NCBI GenBank assembly: GCA_934725575.1 | Contig: CAKVCK010000005.1 | Location: forward strand, 78,577-142,576 | Direction: 5' to 3' | Source: an uncultured Bacteroidales bacterium | GTDB taxonomy: Bacteria; Bacteroidota; Bacteroidia; Bacteroidales; UBA932 | DNA: 64,000 bases | Part shown: in pieces, positions 46,609 through 55,458 of the stretch | Position numbering within the stretch: the first letter of the stretch is position 1 | How the letters are laid out: each line of letters starts with the position of its first letter | Program-made: the position numbers and the translations under genes | The notes under the pieces: model-generated | The model's input: only the letters and a program-made list of their open reading frames with translations | What the model was told of the DNA's origin: nothing | The model's database searches: none

Positions 46609-47760
46609 ATGGAAATGAAAACCAAAATCAGAGAGAAATTCAAGACTCTCTTTGGCGCTGAAGGCGAAGTTTTCGCCTCGGCCGGCCGTATCAACCTCAT
46701 TGGTGAGCACACAGACTATAATGGCGGATATGTTTTCCCGGGAGCCATCGACTGCGGTATTATGGCTGAGGTGAAGCTGAACGGAACCCAGAAAGTCAAA
46801 GCTTTCTCGATTGACTATGATGAATATGTCGAGTTCGGGCTCAACGAGGAGGACAAGCCTAAGCAGCAGTGGGCCAGCTACATCTTCGGTGTGTGCAGGG
46901 AGACCGTGAAGCGTGGCGGCAAGGTCGAGGGTTTTGACACAGTCTTCGCTGGTGATGTTCCGCTCGGTGCCGGACTGTCTTCGTCAGCCGCTCTTGAGAG
47001 TACATTCGCTTATGCCATCAACTACCTGTTCGACAACAAGATCGACAAGTTTGACCTTGCCAAGATCGGCCAGTCCACAGAGCATAACTACTGCGGCGTG
47101 AAGTGCGGGATTATGGATCAGTTCGCCTCTATTTTCGGCAAGAAAGGCAGCCTTATCCGTCTTAACTGCAAAACATTGGAGTACAAGTACTTCCCGTTCG
47201 ATCCGAAGGGCTACAAACTGGTGCTTGTTGACTCTTGCGTGAAACATGAGCTGGCCTCTTCGGCGTATAACAAGAGGAGGGAGTCCTGCGAGAACGCCGC
47301 AAGGGCCATCAGGAAGAATCATCCGGAAGTGGAGTTCCTCAGCGACGCCAAGAGAGTTTGGCTTGAGGAGGTTCGTGAGGAGATTCCTGCGGAGGATTTT
47401 CTCAGGGCTGAATATGTCATCGGAGAGGTTCAGAGAGTCCTTGATGTGTGCGACGCCCTTGAAAGAGGCGACTACGAGATCGTCGGCGAGATGATGTACC
47501 AGACTCATTTCGGATTGAGCAAACTCTACGAGGTCAGCTGCGAGGAACTCGATTTCCTCAACAAGCTTGCCCGTAAGTGTGAGGTGACAGGTTCCCGTGT
47601 GATGGGCGGAGGCTTCGGAGGCTGTACGATCAACCTCGTGAAGGATGAGCTCTACGACGCGTTCATCGCCGCCGTCAAGGAGCAGTTCACTGCCAAGTTC
47701 GGTCACGATCCTAAGTTCTACGACGTAGTGATCAGCGACGGCGCCAGAAAAGTTGAATAA
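46609..47760 (+). CDS. galK: Galactokinase
   Basis: Phosphorylates galactose at C1 with ATP, the entry step of the Leloir pathway. 383 aa. GHMP-kinase motifs: GRINLIGEHTDYNGG near residue 24-38, PLGAGLSSSAALES near 118-131 and GSRVMGGGFGGCTINLV near 330. ATG at 46609 (MEMKTKIREKF) is chosen over a TTG 33 bp upstream. galM lies at 58392, not adjacent; galT was not seen. Could serve galactose freed by the polysaccharide locus, but this is inference. Confidence 0.97.
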   Translation: MEMKTKIREKFKTLFGAEGEVFASAGRINLIGEHTDYNGGYVFPGAIDCGIMAEVKLNGTQKVKAFSIDYDEYVEFGLNEEDKPKQQWASYIFGVCRETVKRGGKVEGFDTVFAGDVPLGAGLSSSAALESTFAYAINYLFDNKIDKFDLAKIGQSTEHNYCGVKCGIMDQFASIFGKKGSLIRLNCKTLEYKYFPFDPKGYKLVLVDSCVKHELASSAYNKRRESCENAARAIRKNHPEVEFLSDAKRVWLEEVREEIPAEDFLRAEYVIGEVQRVLDVCDALERGDYEIVGEMMYQTHFGLSKLYEVSCEELDFLNKLARKCEVTGSRVMGGGFGGCTINLVKDELYDAFIAAVKEQFTAKFGHDPKFYDVVISDGARKVE

Positions 47761-47783
47761 TATCTAATTTTACTTAATACGAC

Positions 47784-47819
47784 AAAGGGTCGCACGGGAT
47801 TGTTCCTCAGCGGCCCTTT
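47784..47819. terminator. Hairpin between convergent galK and CpXC gene
   Basis: AAAGGGTCGC (47784-47793) pairs with GCGGCCCTTT (47810-47819), one G-U pair, followed by AATTT. Moderate terminator for galK, possibly used from both sides. Confidence 0.65.
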
Positions 47820-47839
47820 AATTTATGGAATATGTGTGT

Positions 47840-48496
47840 TTACCTGAAGAAGCGGGCGACCCAGGCGGGGTCGATGCGGGAGAAGCCGGGGGAGGGCTTG
47901 ACGGAAGGGTTGCGGCGGATGATGCCGGCGCAGTCTTCATAGACGTTGAAGCCAATGCGGAGGCCGTGCATCTGGCCGTCTTTCGGGTAGGAGAACTCGA
48001 TGTCGTTGTCCGGACCGTCTATGTGGTAGAACTTGAACGGAGTGTTCAGCAGGTCTTTTGAACCGCCTTTCTCCATCATCTCCATCTTGGTGATGTACTT
48101 GCACATCTCGATCACGCAATCGTCAAGGCCGGCGTCAAAGATGTTGACTTTCTCGATCAAAGAGCCGACATCACTCACGCGGCGGAGAGTGTAGCCTTCC
48201 AGCGTCTCGGAGATCTTCTCGAACTGGGCCTCAAGAGCCTTCTCCTGAGCTTCAGGAAGGATTCCGTCGGGCATCAGCCAGATCATCAGACGCTCGGTAG
48301 GGTCGTGGTAAAGTGTCTGTCCCTGGACAAGATTGGCCTTGCCGCAGTGTGGGCATTCCCACACGAACAATGATCCGTCCTTGACTTTCGCCTTCAGTTC
48401 CGGATTCTCTCCGACATTGATGCGGTTCCATATTTCGATTCCGTGCTTTTCTCCGCAGGCCGAGCAAGCGGCCGTAACCTTCTCTGACATATTCAT
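47840..48496 (-). CDS. CpXC-domain zinc-ribbon protein
   Basis: 218 aa. An N-terminal zinc ribbon with paired CxxC motifs (CSACGEKH at residue ~11 and CPHCGKAN near 49) followed by a conserved alpha/beta domain (TLYHDPTERLMIWLMPDG), as in CpXC-domain proteins of unknown function. The C-terminal third (PFKFYHIDGPDNDIEFSYP...) is likewise conserved in type but unassigned. ATG at 48496, with a second in-frame ATG two codons later in GAATATG context. No partners evident; a mini-hairpin repeat lies just upstream. Confidence 0.85.
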   Translation of the reverse strand: MNMSEKVTAACSACGEKHGIEIWNRINVGENPELKAKVKDGSLFVWECPHCGKANLVQGQTLYHDPTERLMIWLMPDGILPEAQEKALEAQFEKISETLEGYTLRRVSDVGSLIEKVNIFDAGLDDCVIEMCKYITKMEMMEKGGSKDLLNTPFKFYHIDGPDNDIEFSYPKDGQMHGLRIGFNVYEDCAGIIRRNPSVKPSPGFSRIDPAWVARFFR

Positions 48497-48539
48497 TTAA
48501 TCTAAATATTCATTAGTGATTCATTCTTTGCCGATTCAC

Positions 48540-48617
48540 TTTAAAAGCTTTCTTTGATTTGTTTGAAGGCCTTTTGCCTCAAAGAATATTTTCAAACATA
48601 TCAAAATTACTTCTAAT
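48540..48617 (-). repeat. Mini-hairpin repeat family, full copy B
   Basis: Read leftward it starts TTAGAAGTAATTTTGATA, has a loop with TTCTTTGAGGCAAAA and ends ACAAATCAAAGAAAGCTTTT, aligning with copy A (45262-45343) along its whole length. The stem is imperfect (AAACATATCAAA against TTTGATTTGTTT). Confidence 0.7.
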
Positions 48618-48636
48618 CGGAAAATATTCCAACCTT

Positions 48637-48912
48637 CTATTTGTCAAGCCATTTCCAGACCTTGTACATCAACGCTCCCCAAGCGAGGAACAGGACGACA
48701 TATACCCAGAACGGCAGTTTGGCGGCGTAGTGCGTGCCTTGAGTGTACTTGTCGAACTCCGGAATGTCGGCGTAGTAATATGCCCCCGCCCCGAAGTCGA
48801 GCGAGTCCTGGAGCCCGAGGCCGTGCGCCATTATGTAAAGGGCGGCCAGAACGGTCGCCCCTATTACGGTCAGGGTTAGAACCTTGACGATTCTTTTTCC
48901 TGAGATATTCAT
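48637..48912 (-). CDS. Small two-helix membrane protein
   Basis: 91 aa: membrane helix 1 at residues ~9-28 (VLTLTVIGATVLAALYIMAHG), a Tyr/Asp-rich loop, and helix 2 near 68-86 (FWVYVVLFLAWGALMYKVW). Its ATG overlaps the yeiH stop (ATGA), so the two are co-translated. It may be an accessory subunit of the YeiH transporter. No family recognised. Confidence 0.75.
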   Translation of the reverse strand: MNISGKRIVKVLTLTVIGATVLAALYIMAHGLGLQDSLDFGAGAYYYADIPEFDKYTQGTHYAAKLPFWVYVVLFLAWGALMYKVWKWLDK

Positions 48913-50267
48913 CAGTCAAGGACCGGGATCGGGAAGAACTTGCCGGAAAGGAGTAACCAGACGGCGAAGAACGTCAGCGCGATGTTGAAAAGCTGGCCTA
49001 TGATGTAGAGCCAGAGCACCTTGCCGCCCTGCATCTGCTTGATGATCTCCTTGAAGTTGGTGTCCAGTCCGATGCTGGTGAACGCCAGCACGAAAGCCCA
49101 GTTCTTGTACTGGTCGAGCACCTTGTTGATGGCTCCGACCTGGTCCGCTCCGCAGAGAGGCTGGATGAGGAACGAGGCAACCATTGATGCGATGAAGAAT
49201 CCGAGGATGAATTTCGGGAACCTGTACCAGATCTCTCCGGCTCCGACCTTCGCGTTTCCTGTGTTGTCCACCTTTGTGGCGAAGAAGACAGCCACGAAGA
49301 AGGCGATGAAGCCAATGAGGATGTTCTGGATGGACTTCACAAGCACTGCGGCCTGCTGGGCCTCTGGTCCTAAAGCGGTTCCCGCAACGACAACCGCTCC
49401 GGTAGAGTCAACAGTACCACCGATGAGCGATCCTCCCATAATCTGCGACATTCCGCAGGCCTTGATGATGACCGGCTCAAAGACCATCATAAGGATTGTG
49501 AATATTATCGAGATTGAGACGGTGATGGAAAGGTCGTCCTTCTTGGCTTTTGATGCCGCCGCTGTCGCGATGGCGGCACTGGTTCCGCAGACGCTGGTCG
49601 CGGAGGCCATAGTTATAACGAGCGGTTTGTTATTGATTTTCAAAACCTTGGTTCCAAACCAGTACATAAACAGAATTACGATCGGAGTGACAATCCAGGC
49701 TATTCCAAGGCCATAGAGACCGAATTTCGCGATGTTGGAGAACAGCACGGAGAATCCCATTATCACAAGACCTGTCTTGATGTAGAATTCAGTCTTGATG
49801 GCCGGCTTCAGCCAGTTCGGAACTCCTACCGTGTTGGAGATCAAAAGACCCACCAGAAGTGCCCAGAAGGCCCATTCGAGGTAGCGGTTGAGGGTATATT
49901 CAGCGCTTATGAGGCGAACCACCAATGCGATGACAAACAGTCCGATGATGGCGGGAATATATTTCTTCACGCTCTCGCCTTGAAGCTTGACCCCGATTGT
50001 GAACAACGCTCCGAGGGTGATGAACGTCACAAGGAACTTGCGCCAGAACGCCCAGGATCCAAGCTGCTCGGACAAAGGGACAACCTTTGCCGCTGCGGCC
50101 TCCGAGAGATTCTCGCCGAGAGTCCAAGTGGCGAATTTAACCGCCGAAAAATCAAATGCCTTAGTCAGGACAGCGATGCAGGCGATGACGATCACGATGC
50201 CGCCGATCCAGATTGCCTGCCAGTCCTCCTTTCCCCAAAACGCGGGAACAGTCTTGCCTTTCTCCAT
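48912..50267 (-). CDS. YeiH-family putative sulfate exporter
   Basis: 451 aa, about ten membrane helices. Family signature (Cons_hypoth698/UPF0324): SNTVGVPNWL, KTGLVIMGFSVLF, the ITMASATSVCGTSAAIATA stretch near residue 215-235, and GGTVDSTGAVVVAG. Family members are annotated as putative sulfate exporters; substrate unproven. It is longer at the N-terminus than typical YeiH, with an extra helix pair. Promoter TTTG-N20-TATCTTTG upstream. Confidence 0.88.
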   Translation of the reverse strand: MEKGKTVPAFWGKEDWQAIWIGGIVIVIACIAVLTKAFDFSAVKFATWTLGENLSEAAAAKVVPLSEQLGSWAFWRKFLVTFITLGALFTIGVKLQGESVKKYIPAIIGLFVIALVVRLISAEYTLNRYLEWAFWALLVGLLISNTVGVPNWLKPAIKTEFYIKTGLVIMGFSVLFSNIAKFGLYGLGIAWIVTPIVILFMYWFGTKVLKINNKPLVITMASATSVCGTSAAIATAAASKAKKDDLSITVSISIIFTILMMVFEPVIIKACGMSQIMGGSLIGGTVDSTGAVVVAGTALGPEAQQAAVLVKSIQNILIGFIAFFVAVFFATKVDNTGNAKVGAGEIWYRFPKFILGFFIASMVASFLIQPLCGADQVGAINKVLDQYKNWAFVLAFTSIGLDTNFKEIIKQMQGGKVLWLYIIGQLFNIALTFFAVWLLLSGKFFPIPVLD

Positions 50268-50302
50268 CTGTAGAAAAATTAGTATAATGTTTTACTATTT
50301 TG

Positions 50303-50334
50303 CAAAGATATAATAACTGACGGTTTCTCGCAAA
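50303..50334 (-). promoter_or_regulatory. Promoter of the yeiH operon
   Basis: Read leftward, TTTG (50334-50331), exactly 20 bp, TATCTTTG (50310-50303). Perfect Bacteroidota consensus, 36 bp before the ATG. Confidence 0.8.
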
Positions 50335-50361
50335 ACTTTTTCATAAGTCGGGCTAGTCTGT

Positions 50362-53300
50362 TTACAGGCTTATGCTGAATATCCAACCGATGTAGTTCTT
50401 GTTGAGATCACTGATCGGGAACCGGTCGATGTAATGCCAGAAGTTGCGGGCGTAGCGTATGCCGATCTGGGTGTCGTAAGGGAGCCAGAAGAAGTTGCCG
50501 AGATTGACGGTGAGGTCGGCGCCGACGCTGAACAGGTTCTCGCCCGTGACCGCTCCGGGATTGTAATGCAGTTCGTGGTTCCAGCAGAAAGTCTGGTAGG
50601 ACCAGTCGAAGAATGGAGTCAGTTCAAAGTTCTTGATGTAAGCGACAGGACTGAGGAATGACCAGTCAACATCCGCGAAAGGAATCGCATAGTCGGCGGT
50701 GAACCTCCATCTGGATTCCGAGCATGAATTGATGATGCTCTTGAGGTTTGTGTTCACGAACCCTCTTGGAATGGCGGTCAACGCCCCTTCCATAATGCCA
50801 CCCTCTTCGAATGGTCCGTACCACACCTCCATCGATGCGGAAAGTCTGAGCCCTTGCCTGGCTGTGAATCCCGGAAGGTAACCGTAGGTGTAGAGATAGG
50901 CGGTCGGGTTGTAGGACTTGATGTGGCCTGGCCTGAAGTGGAATCCCATCTCGGCTCCGAATCCAAGCGACGGAAAGACTTGAGAAGGAGCTTTCTGCCT
51001 CATCACATAGCCTCTCAAGGAAACATCCAGCGTCTGAAGCGTCGAGATGTGGTTCTCGCCTATTGTGCTGTAGGTCTCCGTGATTTCCTTCCCGTCTTTC
51101 TCAACGATGTGTTGAAGGAGAATCTGGTCGTTGTACCTATCGTTGGTGAACTTGTACTTGACCTGCGGAATCAATCCCCGGCTGATGCCGCCTGACGAGA
51201 AATTGAACGGAATATAAGCTTTCAGCCCTCCTTCAAAATAAGGCTTGTCGGTCAGTGTGCCTTTGTTGTAGAGCCTGTACATCTTTCCTTTCGTGACCTG
51301 GATTTTCTGTATGTCAAGACTTGCCCTGTCGTTGAAATCGGCGGAGAACTCAAACACTGGGTAGAGTCCTGTGAATATGTACTTAAAGTGCCCGGAATGT
51401 CTCCATTTGCCGTCCTTGTGAGGATCTTCGTGTGCTCCGTAGCCTACCATCCCATAGCCTGTGCTGAGCAGGTTCTGGAACAGGGCCGTGGCTCCGAGCG
51501 AGGCGGTTTTGTAGTAGTCATCACCGCTGACGGACTCGACATTGTCATAATTGAAATAAATCGGAGCCCACGAATGAATATGCGGGAATCTGATCTTTGA
51601 ATATCTTTCCGGTTGCGAAAATTTCACCTCCGCCGTAACCTCGGTAGAGTCGCCAAGGGCGTTTTCCTGCGCTGTAAGCGCGTCTGCGACAAGGTATTTA
51701 TGAATATCCTCGTAGCGGACTTCGGTGACCGGCAGGTCAGCTACAGCAGTGGCGTACATCATCCGTCCTTGCTTGTGGTCCTTAGGCCTGTCCGATGCCG
51801 CCAACGAACTGTAATACAATGTGTCTGCCTTGAACACAGGCGAGCTGATCCCGTAGCGTGTAGATGTCAGCTGTCGCAGCGTAAGACTCTCCACGTCCAA
51901 TGAATATAATTCCGTCACTCCAGTCCTGTCACACAGGAAGGATAACTGTGTGCCTTCTGAAACTGGATGCTTCGACAGGCTCAGCGACCGCTCACTGAGC
52001 TTGTCGAAGTGACCGTTATTGTCCTTGATTGTTTTTGTCCTTTCGGTGGTCTCTGAGCCTTGTCGAACCTCAGGCTCAATGGCCGGAACGGTGCGAAGAT
52101 GCGAGAGCGTTACCGGTTGAGGACCAAGTAATTTACAAAGAATGGCTTTACCGTCGGAATCCGGTCCTGTGACCTCATAGATCCCCATTCCGTTATCCGA
52201 CAATCCTGCCGCGAACAGCCGGTCTCCAATCCAGGCCGATTCCGTGAACTGAATCGAATCCGGAGCGGTGAACGATTCTCTGACTGATCCGTCCGCCGCA
52301 TCCAGCAGGACAATCCGCGATCCTCCCGCGTAAGGATATTCAGTGGCGGCTATGACCTTTCCGTCCTCTGACGGAGCCGGATTGAAATACCGTCCCTTCT
52401 TTGTCAGATTTTGTACTTTTCCCGGTTTTGACAGATCCACGTAACGGATCCGTGAGCTTCCCCCGAGAGTCCATCTGCGCCCCGACACTGACTCGCTCCA
52501 GAATATTCTTTGACCCTCTGAATCAAGGAACAAGTCGCTCGTGTAGGAGGCGAAAGATCTGATTCTCTTCTCCTTACCGTTAGGATCCAACCTGACAAGA
52601 CAGTTCGGTGTCGCCATACCGGACTTCAGTGAATATATTCTTGAATCTCCGCCGAGAACCGATCCATTATATTCAGAGTGCATCCGTGGTCTCCGGGAAA
52701 TTTGTCTTGATGGCATAAACGGTTCTCTGACAGCGGCTTCGATGTTCCATAATTGCTGGAAATTCTCCTCTATGGTCCGGAAAGATTCATTGAAACTCTT
52801 TCCGCTGGCGGACTTTACGGTCTTTTGGAGATTGAAGAACCCACCTTTGCGGACAACCCTATCGAAATATTTCTGGGTGAAAAGAGGGTCGTTGAAGAAT
52901 ACTCTCGTTCCGGCGATGAACATATATCCAACTCTATAGTAATCAGGTGTATAGAGTTTGTTGGAACCGTAGAACCATCTGTAATAGTCCCGCCAGTCGC
53001 CGCAGTCGAACGCCGGCATCATATATTCAAGAAATTCAGCCTGCCGTCCACGTCCACTCCGGCTGAGCGCCGTTTCCGCCACAACCGCGTCTCCTTCGAG
53101 GAACGCCGGACCCGGGTATATTCCCGCGAAGGCCCCGGCCGCCATTTCTCCGAAGAACCAATGCAGCACCTTGTTGCCTCTGTCCGCGCCGAACTGCATC
53201 TGCGCAGCGTGCCGCCCTTCGTGGATCGCCAGATTCCGCACCCAAGGCATCGCCGTCGGAGCGTAAGGGTCATTGACCGTGAATATGTCCATCCTTTTCG

Positions 53301-53625
53301 GCGCCCAGGTGACCGATGCGTTCGGCAGCACATAGCGGCTGTGGAGCACGACCGGCATCTTCCCCTTGTAACTCTGCCCGATAAGGTAGCCCGACGAACC
53401 CGCTATCCTGAGTCTCGCCTGTTCCAGCTCCGTCCCGTAAACCCTTGCCAGTGAGTCCTCTCCTTTCGGAAATATCATAATGAAGTTCTCCGTCTCCATC
53501 TGCCTCCACCGCACCGCCGCCGGATCGCTCCCCGTCAGCGAGAACTGTGCGTTGGCATTCACGCACAGCAGGCTTATGAATATGAAAAAAAGTAGCCCTT
53601 TAAGATATATGTACCTTTTCATCAT
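50362..53625 (-). CDS. Surface protein: HExxH metallopeptidase-like domain, beta-propeller and C-terminal outer-membrane barrel
   Basis: About 1087 aa from the MMKRYIYLKG start at 53625 (signal peptide ending NANA). Residues ~30-330 look like a gluzincin-type peptidase: HEGRH at 135-139 (HExxH) and downstream FLEGDA with a possible Glu ligand near 177. The middle (~340-650) resembles a TolB/WD40-like propeller (IRSFASYTSDLFLDSEGQRIFWSE...; GTQLSFLCDRTGVTELYSLD). The C-terminal ~400 residues alternate like an outer-membrane barrel (LYTYGYLPGFTARQGLRLSASMEVWYG...GWIFSISL). About 40 residues near 513-554 are encoded by a palindromic repeat inserted in frame. Whether the peptidase is active is untested. 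Confidence 0.75.
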   Translation of the reverse strand: MMKRYIYLKGLLFFIFISLLCVNANAQFSLTGSDPAAVRWRQMETENFIMIFPKGEDSLARVYGTELEQARLRIAGSSGYLIGQSYKGKMPVVLHSRYVLPNASVTWAPKRMDIFTVNDPYAPTAMPWVRNLAIHEGRHAAQMQFGADRGNKVLHWFFGEMAAGAFAGIYPGPAFLEGDAVVAETALSRSGRGRQAEFLEYMMPAFDCGDWRDYYRWFYGSNKLYTPDYYRVGYMFIAGTRVFFNDPLFTQKYFDRVVRKGGFFNLQKTVKSASGKSFNESFRTIEENFQQLWNIEAAVREPFMPSRQISRRPRMHSEYNGSVLGGDSRIYSLKSGMATPNCLVRLDPNGKEKRIRSFASYTSDLFLDSEGQRIFWSESVSGRRWTLGGSSRIRYVDLSKPGKVQNLTKKGRYFNPAPSEDGKVIAATEYPYAGGSRIVLLDAADGSVRESFTAPDSIQFTESAWIGDRLFAAGLSDNGMGIYEVTGPDSDGKAILCKLLGPQPVTLSHLRTVPAIEPEVRQGSETTERTKTIKDNNGHFDKLSERSLSLSKHPVSEGTQLSFLCDRTGVTELYSLDVESLTLRQLTSTRYGISSPVFKADTLYYSSLAASDRPKDHKQGRMMYATAVADLPVTEVRYEDIHKYLVADALTAQENALGDSTEVTAEVKFSQPERYSKIRFPHIHSWAPIYFNYDNVESVSGDDYYKTASLGATALFQNLLSTGYGMVGYGAHEDPHKDGKWRHSGHFKYIFTGLYPVFEFSADFNDRASLDIQKIQVTKGKMYRLYNKGTLTDKPYFEGGLKAYIPFNFSSGGISRGLIPQVKYKFTNDRYNDQILLQHIVEKDGKEITETYSTIGENHISTLQTLDVSLRGYVMRQKAPSQVFPSLGFGAEMGFHFRPGHIKSYNPTAYLYTYGYLPGFTARQGLRLSASMEVWYGPFEEGGIMEGALTAIPRGFVNTNLKSIINSCSESRWRFTADYAIPFADVDWSFLSPVAYIKNFELTPFFDWSYQTFCWNHELHYNPGAVTGENLFSVGADLTVNLGNFFWLPYDTQIGIRYARNFWHYIDRFPISDLNKNYIGWIFSISL
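51970..52078. repeat. CTGAGCTTGTCGAAG-type palindrome inserted within a coding sequence
   Basis: CTTCGACAGGCTCAG (51970-51984) and CTGAGCTTGTCGAAG (51995-52009) form a stem with one wobble; a second unit TGAGCCT...AGGCTCA (52054-52060, 52072-52078) lies 45 bp on. Both are in the reading frame of the surface-protein gene and add a Ser/Glu/Lys-rich loop between propeller strands. Related copies: 59464-59515 and, decayed, 13806-13838. Confidence 0.75.
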
Positions 53626-53696
53626 TTGCGTTTTCAAAAGTCCGAATAAAAGTTCATTGGCCCTGTGAATAGCATAGGGCACCACTGTTATGTCTG

Positions 53697-53704
53697 CGAA
53701 TATA
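53697..53704 (-). promoter_or_regulatory. Putative -7 box (TATATTCG) of the surface-protein gene
   Basis: TATATTCG, close to TAnnTTTG, 71 bp before the chosen ATG; no clear -33 element. Confidence 0.35.
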
Positions 53705-53745
53705 GTGATTTACCATTAGACATACTCTTTTCTTGATGAATATTT

Positions 53746-54167
53746 ACGGAACTATGCACTTTAGGCTTGCTCCGAATCCCATCGGTAACACTTTCGGCCT
53801 CTTTTGCTCCCCAAGAGTGCAGCCTGCACTCTTGGGAAACGTTTCCCTCACTTTTCGTCTCCCGAGGGTGCTGCCGAGCATTCATTGGAGACATTATTCC
53901 CTTTGTCACTTCAGAAAGGCTATCCGGCACGCGCACGAAGACTTCTTCTGCACTTTTGGGATGCATATACGCCTCTTTTCGTTCCCGGATGGTGTCGGAT
54001 GGCTCTGTTGAGTAACGTTTGCCCTCATTTTTGTCTCTGAAAAGCTTGATAGTGAGAGGCTATGGTATTCATTGATGTCCGCGACCATCCACTTTTGGCT
54101 TGCAATCCATAACAATGCCACGTAAATATGCCTTTACTACGCACAAGCCTAAAGTGCATAATTCCGT
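53746..54167. mobile_element. MITE-like non-autonomous element with 24-bp terminal inverted repeats
   Basis: 53746-53769 (ACGGAACTATGCACTTTAGG...) and 54144-54167 are inverted copies matching at 23 of 24 positions, bounding 422 bp. Inside: a perfect 12-bp hairpin CCCAAGAGTGCA-GCC-TGCACTCTTGGG (53810-53836) and imperfect direct repeats ~175 bp apart (AACGTTTCCCTCACTTTT at 53838 and AACGTTTGCCCTCATTTT at 54014). Several frames are open on both strands, but none shows a protein-like start. No transposase. It could instead be a structured RNA. Confidence 0.55.
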
Positions 54168-54225
54168 TAAGAATTACGTTTTCATTTGCAAAGCGAAAAA
54201 ACTATTGTATTTAAGATAAATGAGA

Positions 54226-54233
54226 TATCTTTG
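54226..54233 (+). promoter_or_regulatory. Putative promoter of the lactonase-like gene
   Basis: TATCTTTG with ATTG 18 bp upstream (54204-54207), 16 bp before the ATG, giving a very short leader. Confidence 0.5.
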
Positions 54234-54249
54234 ATGAAAAATAGAAAAG

Positions 54250-55374
54250 ATGCACAAAAGAAAATCTGATTTGTTGTCCTGCGTGATGGCGGTATTGATG
54301 TCGTTGGCGGTGACGGGGTGCGGAAGCGAGCCGTTGACGATGATTGTGGGCACGTACACTGATGAGTGTGCGAGCAGGGGAGTTTACAGTTACTTTTTTG
54401 ACCAAGAGAAAGGGGCGTTGGTTGGCGATGAAGGAGGCCGGTTCGCTGAGGCTCCGGGAGCGGTCGGTAGGGTTGAGATGAGAAATCCGTCTTACCTTAC
54501 GTTGTCGGCTGACGGGAAGTTTGTCTATGCGGTGAGTGAGGTCGGAGATAGTTCGGCTTCGGCGGTCACATTGAGGCTTGACTCGAAAACTGGCGAGGTG
54601 CAAATGCTTGGTGCTGAGCTGACTGACGGGAAAGATCCGTGCTACATCTCGACGAACGGGAAGGTCGTGATGACGGCCAACTACTCGTCCGGGAATGTCA
54701 CGGAGTTCCCAATCGGAGAGGATGGTGTCTTGCTGCCTCACGATTTCCTTTACGAAACCGGTCTGGGTGGGCCTGATAGTGTACGTCAGAATTTTCCTCA
54801 CGCACATTGCGCGCTGTTCAATGCCGCAGGGACGAAGCTGTATGTGTCCGAGTTCAGTGCGGATGTCGTGACGAGGTTCGATATGGCCACCAGACAGGGG
54901 AAGCGCATTCAACTGCCGTCTGATTTCGGCCCGAGGCACATAATCCTTAACGCTGACGAAAGCAAGGCGTATGTTCTCGGAGAGTTGTCCGGAAATGTAG
55001 CGGTCATCGACACGGGAAGCGACAGCGTCATCCAGACAGTGTGCGCCGACTCTGTCCACGCCAGAGGCTGTGCTGACATTCATCTCTCTCCTGACGGGAA
55101 GTTCCTATATGCCAGCGTCAGGCTTCAGAATGACGGAATCGCCATATTCAAAGTCAATTCTGACGGGACTTTGACTTATGCAGGCTATCAGTCTACCGGC
55201 ATTCACCCACGGAATTTCAACATCACTCCGAACGGAAAATTTCTGCTGGTAGCCTGCCGTGACAGCGGCTGCATCCAGATTTTTAGACGCGACACCCACA
55301 CAGGTCTTTTGTCGGACACCGGCCGCACCATCGTTCTTGACAAACCGGTCTGCATTGTGTTTAGGCGATCCTGA
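54250..55374 (+). CDS. Lactonase-family seven-bladed beta-propeller lipoprotein
   Basis: 374 aa, lipobox AVTGCG. Similar in type to 6-phosphogluconolactonase/YbhE-like propellers: repeated LSADGKFVYAVSEVGD, ISTNGKVVMTANYSSGNVTEFPIGEDG, FPHAHCALFNAAGTKLYVSEF, GPRHIILNADESKAYVLGEL and GIHPRNFNITPNGKFLLVACRD. Because it is a lipoprotein, it acts outside the cytoplasm and may hydrolyse a sugar lactone, though this is not shown. Its promoter lies between it and the MITE-like element. Confidence 0.88.
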   Translation: MHKRKSDLLSCVMAVLMSLAVTGCGSEPLTMIVGTYTDECASRGVYSYFFDQEKGALVGDEGGRFAEAPGAVGRVEMRNPSYLTLSADGKFVYAVSEVGDSSASAVTLRLDSKTGEVQMLGAELTDGKDPCYISTNGKVVMTANYSSGNVTEFPIGEDGVLLPHDFLYETGLGGPDSVRQNFPHAHCALFNAAGTKLYVSEFSADVVTRFDMATRQGKRIQLPSDFGPRHIILNADESKAYVLGELSGNVAVIDTGSDSVIQTVCADSVHARGCADIHLSPDGKFLYASVRLQNDGIAIFKVNSDGTLTYAGYQSTGIHPRNFNITPNGKFLLVACRDSGCIQIFRRDTHTGLLSDTGRTIVLDKPVCIVFRRS

Positions 55375-55410
55375 AAGTCGCGTGATTTACAAATGGTTGA
55401 ATGATAATAG

Positions 55411-55458
55411 ATTAAGCCTTTGCCTTTAGTTGGATTACGCTAAAGGTAAAGGCTTAAT
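55411..55458 (+). terminator. Terminator hairpin of the lactonase-like gene
   Basis: ATTAAGCCTTTGCCTTTAG (55411-55429) pairs over 19 bp (one G-U) with 55440-55458 around the loop TTGGATTACG, followed by TTTATT. Confidence 0.7.

Noticed and set aside
53688..54121. Several overlapping open frames of 70-92 codons on both strands
   Set aside because: They lie in the MITE-like element, overlap each other in different frames and follow its repeats; the lack of stops is due to composition.
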